Source: Synechococcus sp. CBW1002
Lineage (GTDB): Bacteria > Cyanobacteriota > Cyanobacteriia > PCC-6307 > Cyanobiaceae
NCBI RefSeq assembly: GCF_015840915.1
Contig: NZ_CP060398.1
Coordinates: 3,472,001-3,536,000, forward strand
DNA length: 64,000 nucleotides
Direction of reading: 5' to 3'
Position 1 is the first letter of the stretch. Every line of letters begins with the position of its first letter. Both the position numbers and the translations under genes were made by a program. The notes beneath the pieces are model-generated. The model was not told where the DNA came from, made no database searches, and saw only the letters and a list, made by a program, of their open reading frames with translations. Shown one piece after another: positions 38,405-46,887 of this stretch.

Positions 38405-39202
38405 TCAGCTCCAGTCGTACCAGCGGGCGATGCCCAGGCGTTCGGCCCAGGCATCGATCACCTGGCGATCCGGATCGCTCACCTCCGTGGATTCGGCCGC
38501 ATCCGAGGTCGAGGCCTGAGCGAGCTGCAGCAGCTCGGTGCCCAGCTCCTCCCAGGCACTTCCCTGGTAGGGAAGCGAGAATTCCGGGACGCCGCTGAGG
38601 GTGGCGGCATGAATCGCGTAGGCGGCATCCATGGCCCGGTTGGCCTGCAGCACCAGGGGTGGCATGCGCCGATCCATGCCCAGGGCCAGGCCCTCCGCCA
38701 GCTCCTGGCATTGCTGCCGCAGGAAAGCGTCCTGGCGGCTGCGCAGCTGGGGCAACTGCTCGAACAACCAGCGATCCACCGCCATCGCCGGCGGCACGGT
38801 GCGTAACTGGCTGAGGGTGGTGTTGTACAGATTCAGCCCCACCTTACGCTGCTGCGCCAGCGAGAGATCCCGGTTGCGTCGCTCCGCCTCGCTCACCACC
38901 CGCTCCCGCGCCTCCCGCCGCGGCAGCATCGCCAGTTGCTGCTCGCCGGGAGCCTGCAGAACGCGCAGGAGCTGCACCGCCTCCATCGCCACCAGATAGG
39001 GCGTGGTCTCGTGGGTGTTGTCTCTGTAGAGAATGCGATGCACCGGATCGGCGTCGCTGGCGGGCAGCAGGATCGACTGATCCTCCAGCTCCGACACCCA
39101 CAGGGTCTGCAGAGGCACACCGGCCACCTGTTCCACCCGATCGAACAGATCACCCAGATCGCTCAGCCAGGTGGCTGCATCAGGTGTGGCTGCATCGGTC
39201 AT
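38405..39202 (-). CDS. Hypothetical protein, 265 residues
   Basis: A soluble, mainly helical protein beginning MTDAATPDAATWLSDLGDLF and ending RLGIARWYDWS. The middle has many charged residues with RREARERVVSEAERRNRD and no obvious enzymatic motif, signal or membrane segment. No known domain is recognisable. It is next to the DCC-family gene on the same strand with a 23-base gap, which suggests co-transcription. Codon and base use resemble the neighbouring core genes, so it is likely a normal gene. Confidence 0.7.
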   Translation of the reverse strand: MTDAATPDAATWLSDLGDLFDRVEQVAGVPLQTLWVSELEDQSILLPASDADPVHRILYRDNTHETTPYLVAMEAVQLLRVLQAPGEQQLAMLPRREARERVVSEAERRNRDLSLAQQRKVGLNLYNTTLSQLRTVPPAMAVDRWLFEQLPQLRSRQDAFLRQQCQELAEGLALGMDRRMPPLVLQANRAMDAAYAIHAATLSGVPEFSLPYQGSAWEELGTELLQLAQASTSDAAESTEVSDPDRQVIDAWAERLGIARWYDWS

Positions 39203-39225
39203 CGGATTCCTGAGCGCCCAAGGAT

Positions 39226-39645
39226 CTACCGCTGGCCATGCTGCATCAGCGGCACCGACGGCCCATCCGGATCCACGGGCAGCCCTTTCAGGGCGAGGGC
39301 AAGGCGGCGGCCCAGCAGGAGCAACGGATAGAGGCGCCGGCCCCGTTCCGGTCCCCGAAACAACGGACCCAGCACCTGCAGCAAGGGGGCGCTGGGGCGC
39401 AGGCGCTCACAGATCCAGGTGATCGCCGCAGCGCCATGCAGCACCTGCTCCCCCTGCAGCAGCATCGCCCCATCCCGCAGATGGAAGCCTCGCTCTGCCA
39501 GCCGGTGCCGCAGCTCTGCAGCGTCGCGGCCATCGACGATCCGCAGACCGGGAATCCCACCGCGCAGCTCGCTGAGAACGGCGAAGTGACTGCAGAACGG
39601 ACAGCCACCGTCGTAGACGAGCACCGGATCAGGGGTCAGGGTCAT
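39226..39645 (-). CDS. DCC-family (DUF393) thiol-disulfide oxidoreductase-like protein
   Basis: 139 residues. The N-terminus VLVYDGGCPFCSHFAVL contains the DGxCxxC motif that names the family (DCC), with the two Cys in CPFC. ITWICERLRPSAPLLQVLG is also typical. The fold is thioredoxin-like, and family members may transfer thiols, but their partners are largely unknown. The start at MTLTPDPVLVYDGG (39645) puts the motif near residue 12. It is the last ordinary core-type gene before the accessory zone starts downstream. Confidence 0.88.
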   Translation of the reverse strand: MTLTPDPVLVYDGGCPFCSHFAVLSELRGGIPGLRIVDGRDAAELRHRLAERGFHLRDGAMLLQGEQVLHGAAAITWICERLRPSAPLLQVLGPLFRGPERGRRLYPLLLLGRRLALALKGLPVDPDGPSVPLMQHGQR

Positions 39646-39777
39646 GGCCTGTCACGACTACGGGGATCCTGGGTCACAGTCTGGTCACCCTGGCTAGGGA
39701 GGGTGGTGGACGCAGACCCTCCGCTCTCCCTTCCCTTGGGTCCACCGACCCTCACGCCAGGCCGCCATGGGCTCAGC

Positions 39778-40143
39778 ATGCGGCTGCCCCTGATCGCCCT
39801 GTTGGCGGTTGGATTAGCCGGTGGCGGCTGGCTGCTGTGGCAGCAGAACCGGCGCTCGCAGGAGGAGCGTGCGCTTGCCGCCCAGACAGCCGCGGTGCAG
39901 CAGCGTGCGATTGCGATCCGGGTGACGGCGGCGGGATCGATCCGGCCGATCACGCCTGTGAACATCAGCCCCAAGCAGCCCGGGCGCGTCAGCCAACTGC
40001 TGGTGGATCAGGGGGATCGGGTGGTGGCGGGTATCGTGCTGGTGACCCACGATCCGGCGGTGGCCCATCGCAGTGACAGGATCGTGCGGCTTCAGGATGG
40101 ACAGATCACAAGCGACAGCAGCGCCCAAGGGGAGAGGAGCTGA
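39778..40143 (+). pseudogene. HlyD-type adaptor start fused to ABC ATPase tail (deletion remnant)
   Basis: An intact 121-codon frame that combines two unrelated gene ends. Residues 1-80 (MRLPLIALLAVGLAGGGWLL, ending DQGDRVVAG) are the N-terminal membrane anchor and first lipoyl-like part of an efflux adaptor of the DevB/MacA type. From about residue 86 (IVLVTHDPAVAHRSDRIVRL) it is the C-terminal H-loop region of an ABC-transporter ATPase of the MacB/DevA type. In a normal devBCA-like operon a permease gene lies between the two. An in-frame deletion from the adaptor to the ATPase explains this. The product cannot be a working transporter. The junction lies near 40030-40040. Confidence 0.75.
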
Positions 40144-40164
40144 GCCGATTGCTCTCAGGACTGC

Positions 40165-40608
40165 TCACCAAGTGGTCCTTTGGCGCATCACACCCGAGAA
40201 CCCCATCACCACCGGCGGCTTGAAGGGCTCCAGCTGCTGGGCCGTGGCCTCCAGGAAGGCCACCGGAATCGTGATCAACAGGATGTAGCCGCGGAGATGG
40301 GGGTCGAGGTTCCCCTGGGGGGAAGGCAACTGGGCGGCCAGCACGGTTTCCCGCGGCGCCCAGAGGGGATTGGTGCGAGCCTCCGCATAGATCTCTGCCA
40401 ACCGGGAGCTGCGGCTCTGATAAGCGAGAGACGCAGACTCTGCTGAATGGGCAAAGGCGTTGCGCAGATTGCGCAGGGCGGAAAGGGCTCGCTCCACCGG
40501 CGTGTCAATTGCATGGAAACACCAATGGCATTGCATGGGATAGCGCGTACAACGCCGCAGGGCACATGAGCCTTCTACCGGTGTACCGATCAATGCAACC
40601 ATCTTCAT
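40165..40608 (-). CDS. Hypothetical protein, possibly decayed
   Basis: 147 codons from the ATG at 40608 (MKMVALIGTPVEGSCAL). The second half has a helical stretch LSALRNLRNAFAHSAESASL, in which RNAFAHS resembles the RNxxxHS signature of HEPN or MltR-type proteins, and ends with a hydrophobic YILLITIPVAFLEATA. A Cys/His-rich stretch (CTRYPMQCHWCFHA) precedes it. The first part looks unlike the second, so two frames may have been joined by a frameshift. The frame continues upstream to 40824, but that segment overlaps another small ORF and is not credible. Function unknown. Confidence 0.35.
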   Translation of the reverse strand: MKMVALIGTPVEGSCALRRCTRYPMQCHWCFHAIDTPVERALSALRNLRNAFAHSAESASLAYQSRSSRLAEIYAEARTNPLWAPRETVLAAQLPSPQGNLDPHLRGYILLITIPVAFLEATAQQLEPFKPPVVMGFSGVMRQRTTW

Positions 40609-40681
40609 GGAACACCTGGAGCGACTGAAGCTGTGTATAGGTCCTGGCCTCAACAAGTTCCGACGGCAAAGGAGCACTTCT

Positions 40682-40831
40682 TCATTCTTTTCCACTCCCT
40701 CCAGGCGCTGCCTTCCGACTGTCCCATGGAATAATCGGACATTGATTGCCAACAAGCTCCAGCGCCATATCCAAATCCCCATCCAACAGGTACTTTGCCG
40801 CCAAGGACAGCACTGTGGCGCCATCTTTCAT
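40682..40831 (-). CDS. Possible 49-residue ORF
   Basis: ATG at 40831 reads MKDGATVLSLAAKYLLDGDL and then DMALELVGNQCP before stopping at TGA. The composition (helical, acidic) is more protein-like than the neighbouring frames, and it starts in a GC-poorer stretch. It lies just upstream of the 40165-40608 ORF on the same strand, so the two may be parts of one decayed gene. No family recognised. Confidence 0.3.
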   Translation of the reverse strand: MKDGATVLSLAAKYLLDGDLDMALELVGNQCPIIPWDSRKAAPGGSGKE

Positions 40832-40887
40832 GCGCTAGAAGCAGACTCCCCAGCATAGAATCAAGAGCCGGAGTCTGAAGCATCTGC

Positions 40888-41490
40888 TTACACGTAGTCG
40901 CGTGGATCGAGTCTTTCGCCGGTCATCTCGCTTTCCACGCTGTCGACGTACATCTTCGCGACGACCGAAGCGGACAAACCTGGCGTGGGATCGCGCCCCA
41001 ATGCAAGCAGCGTCTCGCGAACCCACGGTGGCGACACCACGTTGATGCGTACCCCTCGGGGCATCCCCAGCGCTGCTGCCCGCGTGAAGGCGTCGAGGCC
41101 GGCATTGACCATGCTAATCGAGCAGCTGTCTGGAACAGGATTCCGACCCAGAACGCCGCTTGACAGTGTGAACGAGCCTCCATCTGAGATCGAAGCCAGA
41201 CCCAGACGGACGAGATTGACCTGCCCCATCAGCTTGCTGGTGAGACCGAGTTGAAAGTCGTCATCGGACAAGTCTGCGATTGATCCAAAAGCGGCCTGCC
41301 CAGCTGCGCAGACCACAGCGTCGAACGGAGCCACCGCTTCAAACAACGCTCGGATGGATTCCGGCTGGGCAATGTCCACCTGCTGATCGCCCCTGGTGCG
41401 GCTGACGCGAATCAGTTGGTGCCGTTCTGCAAGGGCTTGATCAACCGCCTGGCCGATGGTCCCAGCTGCTCCGATGAGGACAATTCTCAT
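40888..41490 (-). CDS. Short-chain dehydrogenase/reductase
   Basis: 200 residues from MRIVLIGAAGTIGQAVDQAL at 41490. The Rossmann motif GAAGTIGQ is present, VVCAAGQAAFG corresponds to the family's NNAG region, and the catalytic region SSGVLG followed by SISMVNAGLDAFTRAAALG has the Ser and the helix-embedded Asn/Ala, but the usual YxxxK reads SMVNAG, so the catalytic Tyr is replaced by Met. Activity is therefore uncertain. It resembles short SDR proteins that act without the Tyr, or it may be inactive. It is a single gene between decayed regions. Confidence 0.78.
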   Translation of the reverse strand: MRIVLIGAAGTIGQAVDQALAERHQLIRVSRTRGDQQVDIAQPESIRALFEAVAPFDAVVCAAGQAAFGSIADLSDDDFQLGLTSKLMGQVNLVRLGLASISDGGSFTLSSGVLGRNPVPDSCSISMVNAGLDAFTRAAALGMPRGVRINVVSPPWVRETLLALGRDPTPGLSASVVAKMYVDSVESEMTGERLDPRDYV

Positions 41491-41571
41491 AAGAAGACGT
41501 CTCTTCGTTGGCCGATTCTGAAAAATAATCCCTTGCGGTGTTGCTTCCCAACCTTGAGGCCCATCCTGTCG

Positions 41572-41757
41572 ATGAGCGACAGTGGATCCTTGGAGCAACC
41601 GATCGAGGAGTGGCCCTACCTCGATCAGGAGGTGCTGCTACGCACCCGCAGCCGCAAGGTCTGCATGACCAGCCACTGGTTCAGGCACCACGCCGGCCCC
41701 AATTGCATCCCGCTGCTCACCTCACCAGTCGTTGCCAGGGCTGGACCGACGACATGA
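41572..41757 (+). pseudogene. Remnant of a small hypothetical gene, probably frameshifted
   Basis: ATG at 41572 reads MSDSGSLEQPIEEWPYLDQE, then CMTSHWFRHHAGPNCIPLL, after which the frame turns into low-complexity sequence. In the next frame LTSRCQGWTDDMTRQRGWAP reads on, and together they resemble one protein split by a frameshift near 41715-41725. No assigned function. The decay fits the position at the edge of a rearranged zone. Confidence 0.4.
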
Positions 41758-41765
41758 CCCGCCAG

Positions 41766-41935
41766 CGGGGCTGGGCACCGGTGGCCGGCCAGCGGGGGTG
41801 ATGGCTGCGGCCAGCCGCGGCGCAGCTCGGGTGGAGGGGCACCTGGTGGTGGGGGTTTTGCCCGATGAAGGAAGCGGTGACGACAGGCAGGGCACCGCCG
41901 AAGTGGATCTGGCCCTGTTCACCGGCATGGGGCAA
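41766..41935 (+). pseudogene. Fragment of a SLOG/TIGR00725-like (lysine-decarboxylase-fold) gene
   Basis: Read in frame with 41802, the segment gives GVMAAASRGAARVEG, LVVGVLPDEG and VDLALFTGMG. This is the pattern of TIGR00725-type SLOG proteins, in which GVM-x-A-x-RGA is followed by GIVVGILP and by P-TGMG-x-ARN. The fragment has no 5' domain and stops matching at GMG-Q, exactly where a different AT-richer sequence begins (about 41936). The missing part is not found elsewhere in the window. It may have been cut by the integration of the recombinase element. Confidence 0.45.
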
Positions 41936-42035
41936 ATAGTTTGTTTGACAGATACGGGGTGTGCTAGCTGTGGAGAGGGTTCTCGGGCTCCAGCCTCCAG
42001 GGCCCGTGTCATGCCGGAAGGAGAATCCTTAAGAA

Positions 42036-43754
42036 ATGACGAAGATGCTGGCGGTCTCGTATCAGCGGGTGTCCACCGGGGAGCAGGTCGGCGAGGCTCG
42101 CTCCGGCCTCGATCGCCAGGCAGCAGCGTTCGCCGCCTTCTGCAGCCGCCACGGCCTGACGCCCGCGCCCGCCGCCGTGGTCGATGAGGGAGTGTCGGCG
42201 TTCAAGGGCCGCCACCGGCGCGAGGGTGGTCTGGCTGCCTTCATCGCGGCGGCCATGGCAGGCCACTGGCCGATGGGCACCATCCTCGTTGTCGAAGACC
42301 TCGATCGGTTCAGCCGTGAGGTGGCCAGCCGCCAGCAGGCGCTCCTGCTGGGTCTGTTCGACGCAGGGGTGGCGCTCGGGGTGTGCCGCGACGATCGGAT
42401 CGTGGATCGCGACATCTACGACACCAACTTGGCCGTGCGGCTGATGCTCACCATCCGGGCGGACGCCGCCCATGACTACAGCGCCAAGCTCTCGGAGCGG
42501 ATCGACGCCTCCTGGCGGCACCGCCGCGAGCGATCACTCCAGGGCGAGAAGATCGCCGGATTCAAGCCCTTCTGGTGTGGCTGGGATGGCGCCGACTACG
42601 TGCTCAACACCCACGCCGCCACCGTGCAGCGGATGACACAGCTTTGCCTCGACGGTCTCGGGCTTATCCGCATCGCTCAGGCGCTCAACGCTGAGGGGTT
42701 CCGCACTGCCAAGGGGCGCACCTGGGCATATGCCAACGTCCACAAGGTCATCAGCGACCCACGCATCGTCGGCGACCGCCCCTGGAGCGATGGCACGGTG
42801 GTGCCGGGTTACTTTCCAGCGGTGATCACCCGCGCCGAGTTCGACCGCTGCCACAAGTTGATCACATTGCGGAACAGCCGTAAGGGACAGGTTGGCAAGG
42901 GTGACGCGATCCGCAATCTCTTTCAAGGTCACTCCTACTGCACCTGCGGAAGATTGCTCAGCTACCAGTCACGCCGTAGCCGCAGCGGGGAGACCCTTTA
43001 CGAATACCTCACCTGCGTGGGAAAGCGCCACGGGCACTGTGACAGCCAGAACGTCAAGTACGACGAGGAGTTGATACTCCGCGCCCTAATGCGTGAACGC
43101 TGGAGACACTACTTCACCGCCTCAGATCGCCGGCATGAGGATCGCAAACTCCGCCAGAAAATCCTCGCGGCCGAGGCGGAGGTGGCCAAGCACCAGGCCC
43201 AGGCCGAGCGCTACCAGGCCCAGCTCGGCTCCCTGTTAGGCGAGGGTAGGCTCAGCGCCAAGGCAGCGAATCTGATCGCCGCGCAGGTGGACCAGGCCCT
43301 CGCCGCCGCCAGCGAGGCCCAGGAGGCGCTCCAGGCGCTCCAGCGGCGACAGGCAGAGATGGGTGCCCACCTCACCGGTCTGGAGCTGGAGGAGGCCATC
43401 CACGGGCAGGTGGAGAAGTTCATCGCCGAGAGCCTCCAGCAGCCGGAGGTGCGGCAGCGGTTCAATGCCTGGCTCCTGGCCTCGGGGGTGCGGATCACGG
43501 CCACCGATCCGGTGCGGAATAGCTGGGCCATGGAACTCGACGGCAGGCACCATCAGGCCTGGGCCCTGCGGTATCGCGGCCGGCCCGAAACGGTGGTGGA
43601 GGAGGGGCTCAGCTCGGTGGTCGCCGTGGCGCTGGCGGACAGCGGGAAGATTTCGCAGGAGGCGGTGCCAGATTGGGTGCGAGAGGCAGCTGACAGGAAA
43701 GCTCAGGACTTCTCCGCAAGGGTGGAGCGGCGGCTCAGCTCCGCTGAGGCTTGA
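42036..43754 (+). CDS. Large serine recombinase
   Basis: 572-residue site-specific recombinase. The N-terminal resolvase domain has the catalytic Ser13 in AVSYQRVSTGEQ and the conserved region VVEDLDRFSR at about residue 88. The recombinase domain follows with ALNAEGFRTAKGRTWAYANV. A zinc-ribbon region is visible with YCTCGRLLSYQ and a later CVGKRHGHC, and a coiled coil (about residues 370-460, AAEAEVAKHQAQAERYQAQL) completes the DNA-binding part. Enzymes of this type integrate phages and mobile elements. It stops 20 bases inside a convergent helix-turn-helix gene. I see no attachment-site repeat at either side. Confidence 0.9.
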   Translation: MTKMLAVSYQRVSTGEQVGEARSGLDRQAAAFAAFCSRHGLTPAPAAVVDEGVSAFKGRHRREGGLAAFIAAAMAGHWPMGTILVVEDLDRFSREVASRQQALLLGLFDAGVALGVCRDDRIVDRDIYDTNLAVRLMLTIRADAAHDYSAKLSERIDASWRHRRERSLQGEKIAGFKPFWCGWDGADYVLNTHAATVQRMTQLCLDGLGLIRIAQALNAEGFRTAKGRTWAYANVHKVISDPRIVGDRPWSDGTVVPGYFPAVITRAEFDRCHKLITLRNSRKGQVGKGDAIRNLFQGHSYCTCGRLLSYQSRRSRSGETLYEYLTCVGKRHGHCDSQNVKYDEELILRALMRERWRHYFTASDRRHEDRKLRQKILAAEAEVAKHQAQAERYQAQLGSLLGEGRLSAKAANLIAAQVDQALAAASEAQEALQALQRRQAEMGAHLTGLELEEAIHGQVEKFIAESLQQPEVRQRFNAWLLASGVRITATDPVRNSWAMELDGRHHQAWALRYRGRPETVVEEGLSSVVAVALADSGKISQEAVPDWVREAADRKAQDFSARVERRLSSAEA

Positions 43755-44146
43755 GCCCCCTGGTCATGGCCCTGATCAGCCGTTGCCGTTGCTCGGGTGA
43801 CACCTTCCAGGTCTGCAACCAAGACTCACAGCGTATCGGCGACCTTTCTGGCCAGCGCGATCTGCAGCTCGGCGCTCCGGGCGGGCAGCTCGGCCTTGGC
43901 AGCCCGCAGGCGGGCCACGGAGAGCGCGTCCGGGGGTGGAGCCCCGCGTGCCGCTGTGCCGCTGTGCCGCCTGCAGGTGGCCTGATAGGCGTCCTGGGGG
44001 CCGTCAGGGTCGAACCTCCAGCGGCACTGGCGCTTGAGGGCCTGGCCCAGGACCTCCAGACGCTCAGCACTCTCCAGGAGGAACTGCCGGCGAATACCTA
44101 ACAAATCGGCCGCATCTTGCGTTGAAAGCCATGCCTTGGATGCCAT
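43735..44146 (-). pseudogene. Helix-turn-helix gene with a one-base frameshift (excisionase-like)
   Basis: The frame from ATG 44146 (MASKAWLSTQDAADLLGIRR) runs to a TGA at 43826-43828 and encodes an excisionase-type or HTH-17-like DNA-binding domain with a basic tail. If one T at about 43828-43829 is removed, LARKVADTL continues directly as ESWLQTWKVSPEQRQRLIRA to a stop at 43735, giving a uniform 137-residue protein. So an insertion has probably truncated the gene. The intact part may still bind DNA. It is convergent with and overlaps the recombinase by 20 bases, which suggests that both belong to one element. Confidence 0.6.
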
Positions 44147-45094
44147 TGCCGGAAGACTGGGGCAGGGGAATGCGTGGCTAGATCCAACCTGTCGATAGGC
44201 ATCGAAGGTTTCTATAGCTGGCTACTTTTTGCGGGTCGACTCATCCATATATACGGCTATGCCCAAGGAGGATTACTTGGCCCACTGGACCACCTCGCTT
44301 TCACTACCTTCTCCACCATGACTGATGCTCAGCTTCTCGCGTTGGCTACGGCGCCCAGACAGCCCAGAACCCGCGTAGGTCATCAGAGTTCATGACTGTC
44401 TTGACCCTACCATGTCTATCGATTCCGACCCACCACGCTCCTCGTTCTCTCCTCACCTGGAGGGCTTGCGTTATCTGGCTGTCGCCATACATCCCAGTGG
44501 CCGCTGTCCCTTATTGCAATGCCACCGATGAACACCCACAGTGAGACAATGAGCATCATGAGTCTATTGCCACACGGGATGCAAGATGGCCCCGCATTAG
44601 TCGCCACCAAAATACATTGACCGCTAACACGTGCGAAGCCCTGGCCAAACATTGCTGTTGGTCAAAATGGGTGTTGCAACCATTAACCGCCAAAGATCGG
44701 CGCCCATTGCGGAGGAGATTGGCGGCTAGCTTGCGGGACCCGTGTCGATAGCATGGTCACCGGTTATAGGACACAGCGGAATGGCAATCGCTGAACATAT
44801 AGCAGATGCTAGCCTCGGTCGCTATGTCAAGGCTGTTAACATCGTGCGGGTCCTTTATACCTCCCCCTATAGGTGCGACGCCGCGAGGCCGCAGGAAAAA
44901 GCCACTGATAGAGTTTCAAGCATAGCTAGACCCCGCGCATAGCCCCATTGTATTATGTCTACGTTCTACCCCAGAAGCCAGTGATACCAGTGCTTTTGGC
45001 CGAGTCACCCCGGAAACTTTCGCCGCATTTGCATCAGCAGCACCCCGCCGGTCAGGCACTGCCCGACTGAAAACGGCGCCGGTAGAGTGCTGGC
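44147..45094. other. Stretch without a convincing gene
   Basis: About 950 bases of lower GC than the flanks. Open frames such as 44174-44395 (+) and 44416-44652 (-) are short, lack clear starts, and do not read like conserved protein. No tRNA, IS end or CRISPR repeat is seen. It is probably decayed mobile DNA between the recombinase module and the phage-like gene. Confidence 0.5.
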
Positions 45095-45640
45095 ATGGCA
45101 CACACTCTCTCGATTACTGACTATTGCTCCTATCGCCGGGAGCGTGGCCTTGCTTGCGCCTATACGACGGTGAAGCAAGCTCTTTCACAAGGCAAAATCC
45201 GCCAGGGTGTAAAGAGACATGGACAGCGAGTGCTAATCGACCCGGAGATTGCCGACCGCGAATGGGCCGCATCGGTGCTCAGCCATCAGGGGCGGCAGGT
45301 GAATATCAGCGGCGACCCGGTGGTGGCGGATGTCGACTGGGCCCCTAGGGCAGTGTCGCAAGCAAGGAAGGAAGCAGCGCTAGCAGAAATGGCGGAACTA
45401 GAACTACAAGAAAGGCGCGGAAGCTTGGTGCCTATTGATGAAGTAGAAGAGCTATGGTTCGTCGCGTGTCGGCAGATGCGTGACGCGATGGAATCAATTC
45501 CGGCAAGGATCCTGGGGCGAATCTCTGGAATCATGGGAGTCATCGACCCGGTTCAACAATCCAAGCTGAATGAGGTGCTGGAAGGTGAGATTAGATCTGC
45601 CCTGGAAGGGTTATCCCGTAGCATGAAGGTATCGGAATAG
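45095..45640 (+). CDS. Phage terminase small-subunit-like (Nu1-type) protein
   Basis: 181 residues. The N-terminal winged-helix part (SITDYCSYRRERGLACAYTT, then VKQALSQGKIRQ and RVLIDPEIADREW) and the following coiled region AELELQERRGSLVPIDEVEE with LWFVACRQMRDAMESIPARI match the layout of Nu1/Gp1-type small terminase subunits, which recognise phage DNA for packaging. No large subunit is present in the window. It is probably the remnant of a prophage. The HTH and the coil are continuous and no frameshift is visible, so it could still be expressed. Confidence 0.6.
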   Translation: MAHTLSITDYCSYRRERGLACAYTTVKQALSQGKIRQGVKRHGQRVLIDPEIADREWAASVLSHQGRQVNISGDPVVADVDWAPRAVSQARKEAALAEMAELELQERRGSLVPIDEVEELWFVACRQMRDAMESIPARILGRISGIMGVIDPVQQSKLNEVLEGEIRSALEGLSRSMKVSE

Positions 45641-45868
45641 CCAGCCCGGCGCGGTTTCTGCTACTTCCGTCAGGAGGTATTGCTTCCGGCGCCCCCCGGC
45701 GCGGGGGGCATCCCACTGCCGACGGCTGCCAGGAGGTTCTGCTTCCCCCGGCAGCCGCCGGCGGAAGCAGCCCGCTGCCACGGCGGCAGGTGCCGTGTGC
45801 GTGGGGGGGGTTCCCGATTCCGGGAGCCTGGGCTCCGGCGGCCCGGCCCGCTGGGCGCCGATGGAACT

Positions 45869-45924
45869 GTCCCGGTAAGCTGTCCCAACGGGGACGGCGC
45901 TCCATGAGGACCACTTACGGGGAC
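45869..45924. promoter_or_regulatory. Cluster of GTCCC/GGGAC boxes (possible operator)
   Basis: GTCCC occurs at 45869-45873 and 45882-45886, and its complement GGGAC at 45891-45895 and 45920-45924. The middle pair forms a short palindrome with a four-base spacer. The cluster ends over the proposed start codon of the zinc-binding-type gene. This is a possible binding site for a regulator, seen by eye only. Confidence 0.25.
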
Positions 45925-46887
45925 ACCATGGATCGGCTTCCTACAGGAGAGCTGCCGGGCGACACCGCGCAGCAACTCGCCAATCACTGGGACTACATCG
46001 ACCGCCAGGGGCAGAAGCTCCGCGAATGGCGGCAGCGCAACCCGCAACCCGAGTACGGCGACCCCGCCGCACAGCAGTGGTGGTCGGATCTCAACGCCAT
46101 GGAGAAACGCCTCGGGCTGCCCCCCGACTACTCGCACGATCGCCTGCGAACGAGCGGTGGCAGGGCTGCTCGCAGCGGTAGCAGTGCCCTGTGCATCGAC
46201 CTGGGGCGCCAGACCTGCGAGCACCTGCAGCTGCCTGACGGATTGAATCGCCTCAGCCGTTGCCGCGCCTGCGATGGGCTGTTCCTCACCACGCGACTGT
46301 TCGGCGGCAGGCAGCAATGCAGCGCCGCCTGTGATGCGGTCGCGGTCGATCAGATCGCCGAACGCAAGCGGCAGCAGCGGCGGCAACGATCGACCGAACT
46401 GGCCAGCCGCACGGGACGCTGCCGAGTCTGCGGTGAGCTGTTTCAGGTGAAACGCAAGACCGCCCGCACCTGCAGCGAACGGTGCAAGAAACAGGCGCAG
46501 CGTCACCCAGAGCGGTATGCCATCACCGGCCCGCCGACGCACCTGGAGCCGGAGGACTGTGAGCTCAGCCTCGATCGCCTACTGGAGATCGCCACCACCT
46601 GCCATGAGGCCAGTCGGGCGGCGCTTGGGTTCTCCCTGACCGAGCACCCCAGCGAACGCGACTGCTACCGCCACGACGGTGGGGCGATACCCCTGGAGCA
46701 ATACGTTGAAGCCCTGCAGCAAACATGGGTGACGGCTAGTGGCAGCCCAGACCGTGGGGAGGTGGAAGCCGAACAGAGCCGCGCCGCCGCAATGCTGCGC
46801 GATCTGCAGCTGTTCAAGGATGCGCCTGCGGTCTGGCTGGCGGGACAATCACCCGGAACGGTGATCGACCCTCACCCAATTGGATGA
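45904..46887 (+). CDS. Cysteine-rich hypothetical protein with two zinc-ribbon-like motifs
   Basis: 327 residues from the ATG at 45904 (another ATG at 45928). Near the middle is CRACDGLFLTTRLFGGRQQC, with a further CSAACDA, and later CRVCGELFQVKRKTARTCSE with CKKQAQRHPERY. These pairs of CxxC and CxxxC motifs suggest two small zinc ribbons, as found in DNA- or RNA-binding proteins of mobile elements. The remaining parts are helical and acidic to the N-terminus. A minus-strand frame across the same region (45670-46542) is antisense and not credible. Unknown function. It lies between the terminase-like gene and the IS remnant. Confidence 0.72.
   Translation: MRTTYGDTMDRLPTGELPGDTAQQLANHWDYIDRQGQKLREWRQRNPQPEYGDPAAQQWWSDLNAMEKRLGLPPDYSHDRLRTSGGRAARSGSSALCIDLGRQTCEHLQLPDGLNRLSRCRACDGLFLTTRLFGGRQQCSAACDAVAVDQIAERKRQQRRQRSTELASRTGRCRVCGELFQVKRKTARTCSERCKKQAQRHPERYAITGPPTHLEPEDCELSLDRLLEIATTCHEASRAALGFSLTEHPSERDCYRHDGGAIPLEQYVEALQQTWVTASGSPDRGEVEAEQSRAAAMLRDLQLFKDAPAVWLAGQSPGTVIDPHPIG

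Larger units (their letters stand above)
41491..42035. other. Decayed stretch between the SDR gene and the recombinase
   Basis: These 545 bases hold two gene remnants (see 41572-41757 and 41766-41935) but no intact gene. The last 100 bases before the recombinase include a perfect TTGACA hexamer at 41945-41950 that could be a -35 element, but the bases 16-18 positions downstream do not form a good -10. The mixed content suggests rearrangement next to the integrated element. Confidence 0.5.

Noticed and set aside
43735-43754. Attachment-site repeat at the recombinase end
   Set aside because: I saw no direct repeat between the recombinase 3' region and the 41936-42035 sequence, although a machine search could still find a short one.
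44147-45094. Possible tRNA gene or CRISPR array in the gene-poor stretch
   Set aside because: No cloverleaf with a T-loop sequence and no regularly spaced repeats could be seen.
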